This document shows positions 31,152-39,759 of a stretch of 64,000 bases of DNA, one piece after another. A program made the position numbers and the translations under genes. How positions within the stretch are numbered: the first letter of the stretch is position 1; each line of letters starts with the position of its first letter. The notes under the pieces were generated by a model that saw only the letters and a program-made list of their open reading frames with translations, did not search any database and was not told where the DNA came from. The stretch lies in NCBI RefSeq assembly GCF_009176545.1, contig NZ_VTOJ01000002.1, positions 744,001 to 808,000 of the forward strand, given 5' to 3'. Origin of the DNA: Salinigranum salinum (GTDB taxonomy: Archaea; Halobacteriota; Halobacteria; Halobacteriales; Haloferacaceae).

Positions 31152-31183
31152 ACCGCACCCCTGACCGTCTCCGCGGGGGGCGG

Positions 31184-33079
31184 TCACTCCTCCCCGACGT
31201 GGATCACCGCCTCGACGACCGGTCCCCGCGAGTCGCCGTCGATGCTGACTTCGGCCGTCGTCAGCACGCGCCCCGTCCCGTCGGGCACCGTGACCGACAG
31301 CGGGAGTTCGCCGCGTTCGCCGGCCGGGAGGTCGGTCTCGTTCACGTCACCGATCGGGATGCCGCCGGGACCCAGCGGGCGGGCCTCGTAGGTGACCGCG
31401 CGGTCGAAGTTGTTGCGGAGCAACAGGGTGTAGTCGACCGTGTCGCCGGGGGCGGCGTGGGTCTGGTAGGGGAGCAGTCGCGCCCAGAAGAGATCGACCG
31501 CCTGGGCTTCGGGCTCCGGCACGAGGTCGCGGAAGAGCCGTTCCTTGCGATCGACGAAGTCACAGTACTGCGCGATTGCGCGGTCGTCGGCGTCGAGCAC
31601 CTCGCCGTGGCCGGGACAGACGACGTCGGGGGCGACCGCGCGCATCACCTCCTTGCACCGCCGGTGCATCCAGAACTGGAAGCTGTTGCGGAGGACGGTC
31701 GTCTGGTGGGGGCGGCGTTCGCGCCGGTCGGGGTGGACGACCGTCTCCCCCTCGAAGTAGTTGTCGCCGGTGAACGCGACGGTCTGGCCGTCGATCTCCG
31801 CGGCGAGCACCGAGTGGAACTCGGTCTGCCCGGGCGCGTGGTAGACGTCGAAGGTGAACTCCTCCCAGGTGAACGACTCCCCGTCGGAGAGGCGACGGGA
31901 GACGTCGATCGGCTCGGGGTAGACACAGGGCGTCGACGACCACGCCGCCGGCTCCTCGATCACCTGCGCCACCTCGTCGAGCGCCCAGCAGTCGACGTCG
32001 TGGTGGCGCTGGAGGTGAGGGATACCGCAGGTGTGGTCGTCGTGGACGTGCGTCGGGATCACGACGTCGAACGACGTGACGCCCCACGCCTCGCGGAGTT
32101 CGTCGAGGTGGTGTTCGACGAACCGCATCGTCTCCATGTCCTCGCGGTCGCGGCCGATCATCATGTGCTCGCGCAGGGAGTGGCCGTAGTCGACGAACAG
32201 CGCCTTCCCCGAGTCGCTCCGGAGCACGTAGAAGTTGCTGCACGTCCACGGCCCGCCCCAGAGCAGGTGGTCGGAGACGGGGACCATCCGCATCTCGGGC
32301 AGGTACGCCCGACTACCCGCGCCGAGCGTCTCGACCGCCGAGTCGCCGTGTGGCCCGAGGTCGACCAGCCGCATCAGGCGGTCGCGGAGCCGGTCGACGT
32401 CGCCGAGGGGGTCCTCGCTCACGCCCCCGTGAGCCGGACAGAGCAGGTCCGGTGTCTCGCGTTCCAGCGCCGCGATCGACTGGAGCGTGAAGACGACCCC
32501 CTTCATGTCGCTGTACTCGTACTCCATCGAGTGCAGGTCGTGGAGGTGTCCGCCCGCGCGCAGGAGGTCGCCGACGAAGGCGATCCGCTGGCCGTCGATG
32601 TCGACGAGGAGCGTGCTGCTCCCTGCAGTGTGCCCTCTCGCCGGGATCACCTCGACGTCGTAGTCGCGCCAGGTGAACGTCTCGTAGTCGTCGAGCGTCG
32701 CGTCCACGGGGAGTGACGACCCGCGCGTGAAGAACGTGTTGCGGTCGTTGTAGTTGTCGTACAGCCGCCGCTTGGCCCAGAACGTCTCGACGTCGTCGAA
32801 GAGGAACCGCTCGTGTTCGGGGACGGCGACCTTCGCGCCCCGTTCGACCAGCGCGTCCGTCCCCCAGCAGCCGTCGCGGTGATGATGGGTGTGGAGCGCC
32901 CACTCGACGGCGACGCCTCGCTCGGCGAGCACCTCCCCGATCGCCCCCGAGCTGGGGTCGACGACGAGCGCGGCGTCGTCGTCGACGAGCGCGTAGGCGT
33001 TGCAGCTGTCGCGGTAGCGGAACAGGCCCTCGGAGAGGCTGTCGAGCACCCCCGCGGGCGGGTCTGTTGATGCGGACAT
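31184..33079 (-). CDS. Tandem double metallo-beta-lactamase-fold hydrolase with C-terminal Ig-like domain
   Basis: A 631-residue protein containing two metallo-beta-lactamase folds in one chain. The first has HTHHHRDGCWG (HxHxxD type), AHGG and GHTAGSS. The second has PTHVHDDHTCG, APGQTEFHS and CPGHGE. The last 90 residues (TVDYTLLLRNNFDRAVTYEA, then LPLSVTVPDG) look like an Ig-like beta sandwich. Such hydrolases act on lactones, thioesters or phosphodiesters; the substrate is unknown, though sugar-acid lactones would fit the neighbourhood. ATG 33079 (MSASTDPP) is chosen because upstream residues are atypical and a TATA-like AACGTTTTT lies at 33104-33112. Confidence 0.83.
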   Translation of the reverse strand: MSASTDPPAGVLDSLSEGLFRYRDSCNAYALVDDDAALVVDPSSGAIGEVLAERGVAVEWALHTHHHRDGCWGTDALVERGAKVAVPEHERFLFDDVETFWAKRRLYDNYNDRNTFFTRGSSLPVDATLDDYETFTWRDYDVEVIPARGHTAGSSTLLVDIDGQRIAFVGDLLRAGGHLHDLHSMEYEYSDMKGVVFTLQSIAALERETPDLLCPAHGGVSEDPLGDVDRLRDRLMRLVDLGPHGDSAVETLGAGSRAYLPEMRMVPVSDHLLWGGPWTCSNFYVLRSDSGKALFVDYGHSLREHMMIGRDREDMETMRFVEHHLDELREAWGVTSFDVVIPTHVHDDHTCGIPHLQRHHDVDCWALDEVAQVIEEPAAWSSTPCVYPEPIDVSRRLSDGESFTWEEFTFDVYHAPGQTEFHSVLAAEIDGQTVAFTGDNYFEGETVVHPDRRERRPHQTTVLRNSFQFWMHRRCKEVMRAVAPDVVCPGHGEVLDADDRAIAQYCDFVDRKERLFRDLVPEPEAQAVDLFWARLLPYQTHAAPGDTVDYTLLLRNNFDRAVTYEARPLGPGGIPIGDVNETDLPAGERGELPLSVTVPDGTGRVLTTAEVSIDGDSRGPVVEAVIHVGEE

Positions 33080-33150
33080 AAGCGGGTGTCGCGGTCGACC
33101 GTCAAAAACGTTCACTCGGACGGGACGCCGTCCGGTCGACCGGGGCGGTG

Positions 33151-33160
33151 CAAACTTTAG
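33151..33160 (+). promoter_or_regulatory. TATA element of the 3HCDH/2-hydroxyacid dehydrogenase pair
   Basis: CAAACTTTAG lies 26-35 bases upstream of ATG 33186 in otherwise GC-rich DNA. A GGAGGGG run follows it. The spacing suggests a nearly leaderless transcript covering the two plus-strand dehydrogenase genes. Confidence 0.5.
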
Positions 33161-33185
33161 GAGGGGGGCGATCTCATGAGAGACG

Positions 33186-34142
33186 ATGACAGACACGATA
33201 ACGGACGAACGCATCGCCGTCGTCGGTGCCGGTGACATGGGTCACGGCTTCGCCCTGCACTTCACCCACTGCGGCAAGGACGTGACGCTGATCGATCACC
33301 GGGAGTCGAACGTCGATCGCGCACGCGAGCGGATCCGCGAGGTCGTCGCGTTCCACGTCGAGGAGGGGCTCACGTCGATGCCACCCGACGAGGTGGTCGA
33401 CCGGATCACGTTCACCACGGACCGCCCCGCGGGCGTCGCCGAGGCGGACCTGGTGCTCGAGACCGTCACCGAGGACCTCGGAGTGAAGCAGGAGCTGTTC
33501 GACGACCTCGCGGCCGAGACCGGCGAGGAGACGCTCCTCACCTCGAACACCTCGGGACTGCCGATCACCGACATCGCGGCGGGTGCACCGGAGGCGGCCG
33601 AGCGCATCGTCGGCTGTCACTGGTGGTATCCGCCGTACCTCCTCGAGCCGGTCGAAGTGATCCGGGGCGAGGAGACCGCCGAGGCGGCGATGGCGCGCAT
33701 GGAGCGGTTCGTCGAGTCGGTCGACCGGGAGCCCGTGGTGGTCGAGCGCGACGTGCCGGGGTTCGTGTGGAACCGCGTGCAGAGCGCGGTAGTCCGCGAG
33801 TGCATGCACCTCGCCGAGGAGGGCGTCGCCTCCATCGAGGACATCAACACCGCGATCCGCGACGGCTACGCCCGCCGCACGGCGGTCATCGGACCGTTCG
33901 AGACGATGGACGTCGCGGGGCTCGCGCTGTTTCAGACCGTGGCAGGCGACCTGTTCCCGCACCTCTCGGATGCCGACGAGCCGAGCCGGCTGTTCGACGA
34001 GTACCTCGACCGGGGACGCGGCGGTATCGAGGACGGTGCCGGGTTCTTCGAGTACGACCGCCCCGCGAGCGAGGTGACCCGCACCCGCGACGAGGGGCTG
34101 GCCGCGCTCCAGCGGACGATCGACGACTTCCGGGAGGAGTGA
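33186..34142 (+). CDS. 3-hydroxyacyl-CoA dehydrogenase-family NAD enzyme
   Basis: A 318-residue protein with an N-terminal Rossmann domain (VVGAGDMGHGFALHF, then the acidic end LIDHRE), the family segment SNTSGLPITDIA, catalytic His in GCHWWYPP, and a helical C-terminal dimerisation domain (VPGFVWNRVQSAVVRECMHL). It is shorter than fatty-oxidation multifunctional enzymes. The same family includes L-gulonate 3-dehydrogenase and carnitine dehydrogenase, which suit a sugar-acid or hydroxyacid locus better than beta-oxidation. The next gene starts one base after its stop, so they form an operon. Confidence 0.88.
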   Translation: MTDTITDERIAVVGAGDMGHGFALHFTHCGKDVTLIDHRESNVDRARERIREVVAFHVEEGLTSMPPDEVVDRITFTTDRPAGVAEADLVLETVTEDLGVKQELFDDLAAETGEETLLTSNTSGLPITDIAAGAPEAAERIVGCHWWYPPYLLEPVEVIRGEETAEAAMARMERFVESVDREPVVVERDVPGFVWNRVQSAVVRECMHLAEEGVASIEDINTAIRDGYARRTAVIGPFETMDVAGLALFQTVAGDLFPHLSDADEPSRLFDEYLDRGRGGIEDGAGFFEYDRPASEVTRTRDEGLAALQRTIDDFREE

Positions 34143-34143
34143 G

Positions 34144-35079
34144 ATGGCCATCGAGCGACTCGGCGTCCACGACTCCGTGTCGACCGTCTTCCCGCCCGAG
34201 GTGCTAGCCGACGCGCTGGCCGACGTCGACCCCGACGTCACCGTCGTCGGCGACGATCCCGACACGCTCGGGTCGTGCGACGCGCTGGTGACGCTCGCCT
34301 ACAGCGACGCGTTCCTCGACGCCGACCTCGCGTGGATCCACTCGATCCAGGCGGGCGTCGACCGCTTCCCGTTCGACGCGCTCGCGGAGGCGGGAGTCGT
34401 CCTCACCAACAGCTCCGGCATCCACGGCGAGAGCGTCGGCGAGACAGCGGTCGGCTATCTCCTCGTGCTCGCCCGCCGGCTCCACCGCTACGTACGGAAC
34501 CAGCAGGAACACGTCTGGGCCCACCCCGCGTGGGACGAGCCGTTCACCGTCGCGGGGACGTCGCTCTGCGTCGTCGGCCTCGGGACGCTCGGTCGGGGGA
34601 TCGCCACGCGCGCGGCCGCCCTCGGTATGGACGTCACCGGGGTCAAGCGGACCGTCGAGCCGGTCGAGGACGTCTCGGTCGTCTACCCGCCGGAGGAGCT
34701 CCACGAGGCGATCTCGGACGTCGCGTTCGTCGCGCTGGCCTGCCCGCTCACGGAGGAGACGCGCCATCTCGTCGGCCCTGCGGAGTTCGAGACGATGCGC
34801 GACGACGCCTACCTGCTGAACGTCGCGCGCGGGGCCGTCGTCGACGAGGAGGCGTTCGTCGCGGCGGTAGCGGAGGGCACGATCGCCGGCGGCGCGCTCG
34901 ACGTGTTCGAGACGGAGCCGCTCCCCGAAACGTCGCCGCTGTGGGATCTCGACGAGGTGATCGTCACGCCCCACCGCGCCGGAGCCGACCGGGCCTACTA
35001 CGAGGGAGTCGAGAGGCTCGTCCGCGAGAACCTGCGTCGCCTCGCCGCCGGAGACGAGTACACGAACCGCGTCGTGTAG
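34144..35079 (+). CDS. D-2-hydroxyacid dehydrogenase
   Basis: A 311-residue NAD(P)-dependent dehydrogenase interconverting a 2-ketoacid and its D-2-hydroxyacid. It shows the Rossmann loop VVGLGTLGRGIA, catalytic Arg in LNVARGAVVDEEAF, the Glu region DVFETEPLP and catalytic His in VTPHRAG. In a sugar-acid pathway it could act on glyoxylate/hydroxypyruvate or a 2-keto-3-deoxy acid. It is the second gene of the operon that begins at 33186. Confidence 0.92.
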   Translation: MAIERLGVHDSVSTVFPPEVLADALADVDPDVTVVGDDPDTLGSCDALVTLAYSDAFLDADLAWIHSIQAGVDRFPFDALAEAGVVLTNSSGIHGESVGETAVGYLLVLARRLHRYVRNQQEHVWAHPAWDEPFTVAGTSLCVVGLGTLGRGIATRAAALGMDVTGVKRTVEPVEDVSVVYPPEELHEAISDVAFVALACPLTEETRHLVGPAEFETMRDDAYLLNVARGAVVDEEAFVAAVAEGTIAGGALDVFETEPLPETSPLWDLDEVIVTPHRAGADRAYYEGVERLVRENLRRLAAGDEYTNRVV

Positions 35080-35130
35080 ATGCGTACGGGACGGGAACGT
35101 GGGGTGGTCGCGGACGGGCGACAGGCCGGA

Positions 35131-36333
35131 CTACAGACCGATGCCGAGGACGCGGTTGGCGACGATGCCGACGATGGCGAGACTCAGGAGGAGGACGACG
35201 ACGCCGTACGCCGCCGGCCAGCCGGCGCTGTCGGCGAGCACGCCCGTCACGACGCTGCCGAGCGAACCGACGAACATGTAGACGGTCCGGACGAGCCCGA
35301 ATGCGGCCCCGCGTCCGTCATCGTCGAACAGATCCATGACCCGCGACTGGAAGACGCCGCCCCACGACAGCCCGGCCCCGAGGAGGCCGACGCCGACGAG
35401 CGTCGAGCCGAACCCGTCGGCGACGATGACCGTCCCCAGTCCGGCGGCCGCGATGAGGAGGACCGACGCGAGCACCGTCTCGCGCGCGAACCGATCGGAC
35501 AGTTTGCCCGACAGCGGCAGCCCGAGCGCCGAGAGGAGGAACACCGCGCCGAAGACGACGCTCGCCTCCTGGACGCTGAGCCCGCGGTACTCGACGAGGA
35601 ACGTGGGGAAGAAGGAGGTGAACGCCTGCCAGGTGTACGAGACGCAGACGCCGACGAGCGTCATGTAGACGATCGACGGCCGCGTCAGGACCTCGACCGC
35701 CGTCTCGACGAGCGCGGTGGCCGTACCGCCGTCCGGGTGGACGTCACTCGCAGGCGCATCCGGCTGTCCGCCCACCGTCGACACGGGACGCACTCCCCAG
35801 CGGAACAGGACGAACGCCGGGACGGAGACGGCCGCCCCGACGAGGACGGCCGGTCGCCACCCGTAGGTGACGCCGACGTACGCGGCGACGGGAGGCACGA
35901 GCAGACCGGCGGCCGGGCCGCCGGCCGAGTGGACGCCGAGCACCTGACCGGTCCGCGTGAACGCCTTCGTGAGCATCGACGTGCCGACCGTGAAGTAGAG
36001 CCCGGCCCCCCCGCCGAGAACGACGGTGAAGAGACCGAACAGGGCGAACGTCGGCGAGAAGGCGAGCAGCGCGCTCGCCGCCGCGGTCACTCCGATCGCG
36101 ACCAGGATCACCCGGTAGTCACCGATCCGGTCGGCGACGAGCCCGCTCGGGAACTGCAACAGCGCGTAGACGGCCCACATCCCGGTGAGCGCGAGCCCGA
36201 TCGCGCTCTTCGAGCTGTCGAACGCCACGATGATCTCCGGGACGACGGGACTGATGACGAGGCGGGCCGCGTTGTTGCTGAACGAGGCGAGGAACGCGGC
36301 GACCAGCAGGGTGTGTCGGTACCGCCAGTTCAC
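35131..36333 (-). CDS. Major facilitator superfamily transporter
   Basis: A 400-residue MFS permease with about 12 hydrophobic helices. The first loop has the family pattern GLVADRIGDYRV, repeated in the second half as GKLSDRFARE. Helix 1 (YRHTLLVAAFLASFSNNAARL) and the GAGLYFTVGT stretch resemble organic-anion carriers. Uptake of a sugar acid or dicarboxylate is inferred from location. It converges with the dehydrogenase pair, with a 51-base gap. Confidence 0.9.
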   Translation of the reverse strand: MNWRYRHTLLVAAFLASFSNNAARLVISPVVPEIIVAFDSSKSAIGLALTGMWAVYALLQFPSGLVADRIGDYRVILVAIGVTAAASALLAFSPTFALFGLFTVVLGGGAGLYFTVGTSMLTKAFTRTGQVLGVHSAGGPAAGLLVPPVAAYVGVTYGWRPAVLVGAAVSVPAFVLFRWGVRPVSTVGGQPDAPASDVHPDGGTATALVETAVEVLTRPSIVYMTLVGVCVSYTWQAFTSFFPTFLVEYRGLSVQEASVVFGAVFLLSALGLPLSGKLSDRFARETVLASVLLIAAAGLGTVIVADGFGSTLVGVGLLGAGLSWGGVFQSRVMDLFDDDGRGAAFGLVRTVYMFVGSLGSVVTGVLADSAGWPAAYGVVVLLLSLAIVGIVANRVLGIGL

Positions 36334-36664
36334 GCCCGGCTAGCCACGGGCAGTGGTGATAGCTGTGTCCATCCACGCCCTGCTTGCCGCATCCAGGCAC
36401 TCGGAACGAGCGCGGGTGACCGGGGGGAGGGGCGGAACGTCCACTCGTGCGAGGGTGACGACCGAATCGGGTATGCGGTGGTACCGACGGACTGACAGTG
36501 GTGACGACGGACAGGCGGTGGCACCGACGGACCGGCAGTGGCGACGACAGACCACCGCTGGCGACGGAGCACGAGACACGAGACGCGAGCGACGAGACGC
36601 GAAACGCGGGACGTGACGGACGCACTCGGGTTCGACGATCTGGTCGGTCACCCTCGATCGACGG
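36334..36664. other. Non-coding 331-base gap with tandem repeat
   Basis: No credible reading frame was found between the MFS gene and the end of the TPP-enzyme gene, both on the minus strand. The MFS promoter should lie in the right-hand neighbourhood of 36334, but no clear TATA element was seen. The centre is occupied by a 40-bp duplication. Confidence 0.5.
36475..36554. repeat. Two adjacent copies of a 40-bp direct repeat
   Basis: Copies at 36475-36514 and 36515-36554 are head-to-tail and differ at about six positions (for example GTACCGACGGACTG against GCACCGACGGACCG). Each unit itself contains related GACGACGGAC and CCGACGGAC blocks. The divergence shows the duplication is not recent. 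It lies upstream of the MFS gene, so it could contain regulator sites. Confidence 0.7.
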
Positions 36665-38341
36665 TCACGGCAGGTCGACCGTGGAGTCGTAGTCGGCCGC
36701 CTCGGCCGCCGACGGCTCGTCGGTCTCGATGGCCACGTCGATCAGGTCCGGCCCGTCGCGGCCGACGGCCGCGTCGAGCGCGTCCGCGAGCCCGTCGAGC
36801 GTGTCGACGTGCGTCCCACGGCAGCCGAACCCCTCGGCGACGGTCGCGAAGTCGGGCGACCGCCACGTGAACTGGTGGCCCTCGGTGTACTGTTCGATCT
36901 TCGGCGACTTGCTGATGATGCCGTAGTCGGCGTTGTTCGAGACGACGACCGTCACGTCGAGATCGTACTCGGCGGCCGTGTGAAGTTCGTGGACACACAT
37001 CATGAGCCCGCCGTCGCCCGTGAGACAGACGACGGGCGCGTCGGGGTTGCCCAGGGCAGCACCGATGGCGGCCGGGAGGCCGACGCCCATCCCGGCCCAC
37101 GACCCCGCGGTAACGTAGTCGTCGGGGCGGTACGCCTCGAACACCTGCTTCGACCAGAGCCGGAAGCCGCCGACGTCGGTCGTCACCACGGACTCCCGCG
37201 GGATCGACCCGCGGACCCGCCGTAAGACGGCGGGCGTGTTGAGCGGCGTCGCGTCGTCGAGGAGGCCGCGAGCGTCGAGCGACTCGACGTACTCCGCGCG
37301 GACCGCCGAGGCGACCGCGGCTCCGTCCCACCCGCCGGGGTCGTCGAGCCGCGAGCGGAGGCCCGAGACGACCTCGGCCACGTCGCCGAGGAGGGCGACG
37401 TCGGCGTCGTAGGAGGCGTCGACCGCGGCCGGTTCGAGCGTCACGTGGACGAGACGGTCGCCCATCGAGAGCGACCAGTGAGCGGTGGTCACGCCGTCGA
37501 AGTCGGTGCCGAGCGCCAGGACGACGTCGGCCCGGTCGAGTACGCGGCGAGCGCCGGCGGGGAAGTGTGAGCCGGTGACACCGAGGAAGCGGCCGTCGTC
37601 CTCGGGGAAGACCCCCTTGCCCTTGTAGGAGGCGGCGACGGGGGCGTCGAGGTCGGCGGCGAGCGCGGCGACGGCCTCGACCCCGCCGGGCGAGCGACGC
37701 GACCCACCGCCGACGTAGACGACTGGCCGGTCGGCCGCCGACAGGAGCGTTGCCGCGCGGTCGAGGTCGGCGTCGAGGTCGTACGTCGTCCGTTCGGGCG
37801 AGACCGTCGCGGTCGGCGCGTCGAACGACTCGTCGAGGACGCGGCTGGAGACGCCGAGACGGACGGGTCCCGTGGGCGGTTCGAGCGCCGATTCGATGCC
37901 ACGAGTCACCGCGGCGGGCAGGTCGAGCGCCCGTTCGATCGACAGGTTCTCCTTGACGACGTTGTCGAACGTGTCGGCCTCGATCTCGTGGATCGGTCGT
38001 TTCCCCCGGTCCTCGGGGTTGACGTCGGCCGAGATGTGGACGAACGGGACGCAGTCGTTCAGCGCGTTCTTCAATCCGTGCATGGCGTTGGTGTCACCCG
38101 GTCCCGGGACGGTGAGCGTGGCAGCCACCCGCCCGCTCGACTCGTAGTACCCCCACGCGATGTGGGGGATCGCCGTCTCGTGTCGGGCCATCACGTACCG
38201 CATCTCGTCGCGCTCGACGACGGTTCTGTCCAGGGGGAGTGTCTGGGTGCCGGGCAGCCCGACGAGGAGGTCGATTCCCGCGTCGACGAGCGCGTCGTAC
38301 ACGTACTCGCCGCCGCGCCGTGTGTCGTTCGTGTCGGTCAT
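36665..38341 (-). CDS. Thiamine-diphosphate-dependent acetolactate-synthase-like enzyme
   Basis: A 558-residue enzyme with three TPP-family domains. The N-terminal PYR domain has the catalytic Glu in ARHETAIPH. The central domain (about 190-330) has RPVVYVGGGSRRSPGG. The C-terminal PP domain has the TPP motif GDGGLMM about 30 residues before NNADYG. It decarboxylates or ligates 2-ketoacids; benzoylformate decarboxylase, acetolactate synthase and related lyases share this layout, and the substrate is not readable. No small regulatory subunit is nearby, arguing against a biosynthetic acetolactate synthase. Its start fits a TATA-like stretch at 38363-38376. Confidence 0.88.
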   Translation of the reverse strand: MTDTNDTRRGGEYVYDALVDAGIDLLVGLPGTQTLPLDRTVVERDEMRYVMARHETAIPHIAWGYYESSGRVAATLTVPGPGDTNAMHGLKNALNDCVPFVHISADVNPEDRGKRPIHEIEADTFDNVVKENLSIERALDLPAAVTRGIESALEPPTGPVRLGVSSRVLDESFDAPTATVSPERTTYDLDADLDRAATLLSAADRPVVYVGGGSRRSPGGVEAVAALAADLDAPVAASYKGKGVFPEDDGRFLGVTGSHFPAGARRVLDRADVVLALGTDFDGVTTAHWSLSMGDRLVHVTLEPAAVDASYDADVALLGDVAEVVSGLRSRLDDPGGWDGAAVASAVRAEYVESLDARGLLDDATPLNTPAVLRRVRGSIPRESVVTTDVGGFRLWSKQVFEAYRPDDYVTAGSWAGMGVGLPAAIGAALGNPDAPVVCLTGDGGLMMCVHELHTAAEYDLDVTVVVSNNADYGIISKSPKIEQYTEGHQFTWRSPDFATVAEGFGCRGTHVDTLDGLADALDAAVGRDGPDLIDVAIETDEPSAAEAADYDSTVDLP

Positions 38342-38348
38342 ACACGTT

Positions 38349-38376
38349 CTCCCGCGAGCGGGGAGTTAGTCTTTTC
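38349..38376 (-). promoter_or_regulatory. Promoter and inverted repeat of the TPP-enzyme gene
   Basis: On the minus strand an AAAAGACTAAC stretch lies 22-35 bases before ATG 38341. Between it and the start, CTCCC (38349-38353) and GGGAG (38361-38365) form a short inverted repeat. The position suits an operator, but the arms are only 5 bp. Confidence 0.35.
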
Positions 38377-38466
38377 TCCGTGGGGTCGCGCCTCGTTCGT
38401 ACCCGCCACACCTGCTCGTGACAGCTCTCGGCAGCCCCGAAGCCACAGGCGACCGTCGCGGACGGT

Positions 38467-39240
38467 TCAGAACCGCGTGAGGTAGTGTTCGACCGACGCC
38501 CGCAGGTCGTCGATCCGTTGGCCGACCCGCGCGACGTCGTGGAGCGCCGGGTAGTCGACTGGGAGCGACCGGTAGTAGTAGACCACGCGGGGAACCTGTT
38601 CGTCGGCGACGGCGACGGTCTGGGTCGGGAGGGTCCGCTGGCGCTCGGCAGCGGCCGCGTCACACCGCTCACGGAGGTCACAGGTGGTCTCCCAGAGCGA
38701 GAACAGTTCGCCCGGCTGCCGGGCCGCCAGTGGCGGATCGCGGTGCGAGTCGATCGCAGTCGAGAGCTCGGTCACCGCCCGTTCCGCCGTCGCGAGCGAC
38801 TCGCGCTCCGCGTCGAGCGCGTCGCAAAACGCCTCCCGCTGCTCGATAGACGTCCGAACCGCGTCGACGAGGCGCGACTTCAGCATCGGCGACACCCCGG
38901 GCTGGGTCCGGAGCGCCGTGGCGATCTCCGCACCGAACTCCTCGGCCAGGCTCTCGTCGAGGCTGTCGCCGTAGTCCTCGTCGTAGTGCGGGACGGCCAT
39001 GACGGTCTCCCGGTAGTGCTGTCGGATCCGTTCGATGTCGGCGTGACACGACGGACTGGCGGTCGAGACGTGGACCGCCGTCGGACCGGCCGGTCCACGT
39101 GACGCCGACAGCGTCGGGTCGATCCTGTCGAGTCGTCGCTCGAACGCTCGTAACGCGTCCAGCTCGTCGAGGACGCGACCGTCCTCGTCCGCGAGGATCC
39201 GCCGTGCCCGGCCGATGTACTCTCCGGACTCCTGTGTCAT
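38467..39240 (-). CDS. DUF7260-like haloarchaeal helical protein
   Basis: A 257-residue, mainly alpha-helical, acidic protein. Key stretches are IERIRQHYRETVMAVPHYDE, YGDSLDESLAEEFGAEIATA and YYRSLPVDYPALHDVA, which resemble a haloarchaeal family of unknown function that I recall as DUF7260. No enzyme motif or membrane segment is visible. ATG 39240 (MTQESGEY) is chosen because a strong TATA lies 29-37 bases upstream; the same frame is open further but reads unlike protein. It is unrelated in content to the catabolic genes around it. Confidence 0.75.
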   Translation of the reverse strand: MTQESGEYIGRARRILADEDGRVLDELDALRAFERRLDRIDPTLSASRGPAGPTAVHVSTASPSCHADIERIRQHYRETVMAVPHYDEDYGDSLDESLAEEFGAEIATALRTQPGVSPMLKSRLVDAVRTSIEQREAFCDALDAERESLATAERAVTELSTAIDSHRDPPLAARQPGELFSLWETTCDLRERCDAAAAERQRTLPTQTVAVADEQVPRVVYYYRSLPVDYPALHDVARVGQRIDDLRASVEHYLTRF

Positions 39241-39759
39241 GTCGCTTGGTGTGTCACTCGACACCACGGGTGTTATATGTTTGGGAGCCGGCACCCGACG
39301 GTCGGCCCGTCCGGCCCGTGGCTGCTGCGCGCGACGCGAGGACGGTCGTCGAGCGCCGGTCGCCACGAACGGCACCCGTGGACGCTCGATATGGACGAAC
39401 CCGTCGACGGCGAAGACGTCTGGAGAATCCTCTCGAATCGAGGTGAAAAATGGAGTACAGTTCGATTCAGAGACGGATGACGAAATCATCTGGGCTCTTT
39501 TCGCGCACCGCGTTGGACGAGATTCGAGTTTGTCAGTGACGAACGAGCGGCGCCCTCCCGGTCGTACCCGAGAGGCGAGAGCCTCACGCGGGAGCACAGG
39601 ATTTCAGCGGGGGACGCGACGGAATTTCGGAGAATGAGGGAGTTCGCACGACCGGATCGCCGTCGAGATGAATTACAGCAGTATAGGTGTAATCTATCCT
39701 GACCGGTCGAGCGGTGGTTCAGTATTGACGAACCACGGGAGTCGGGGCGGAGACCGCGG
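39241..39759. other. 519-base gap without a supported gene
   Basis: Apart from the promoter of the leftward gene at 39250-39277, nothing is identifiable. Base composition drops toward AT between about 39430 and 39720 (GGTGAAAAATGGAGTACAG, GAATTACAGCAGTATAG), unlike the flanking genes. Short open frames are present but look random. It could be decayed foreign DNA. Confidence 0.4.
39250..39277 (-). promoter_or_regulatory. Promoter and inverted repeat of the DUF7260-like gene
   Basis: Minus-strand CATATAAC (about 39270-39277) lies 30-37 bases before ATG 39240. GTGTC and GACAC flank ACTC at about 39251-39264, forming a short inverted repeat between TATA and start. Confidence 0.5.
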
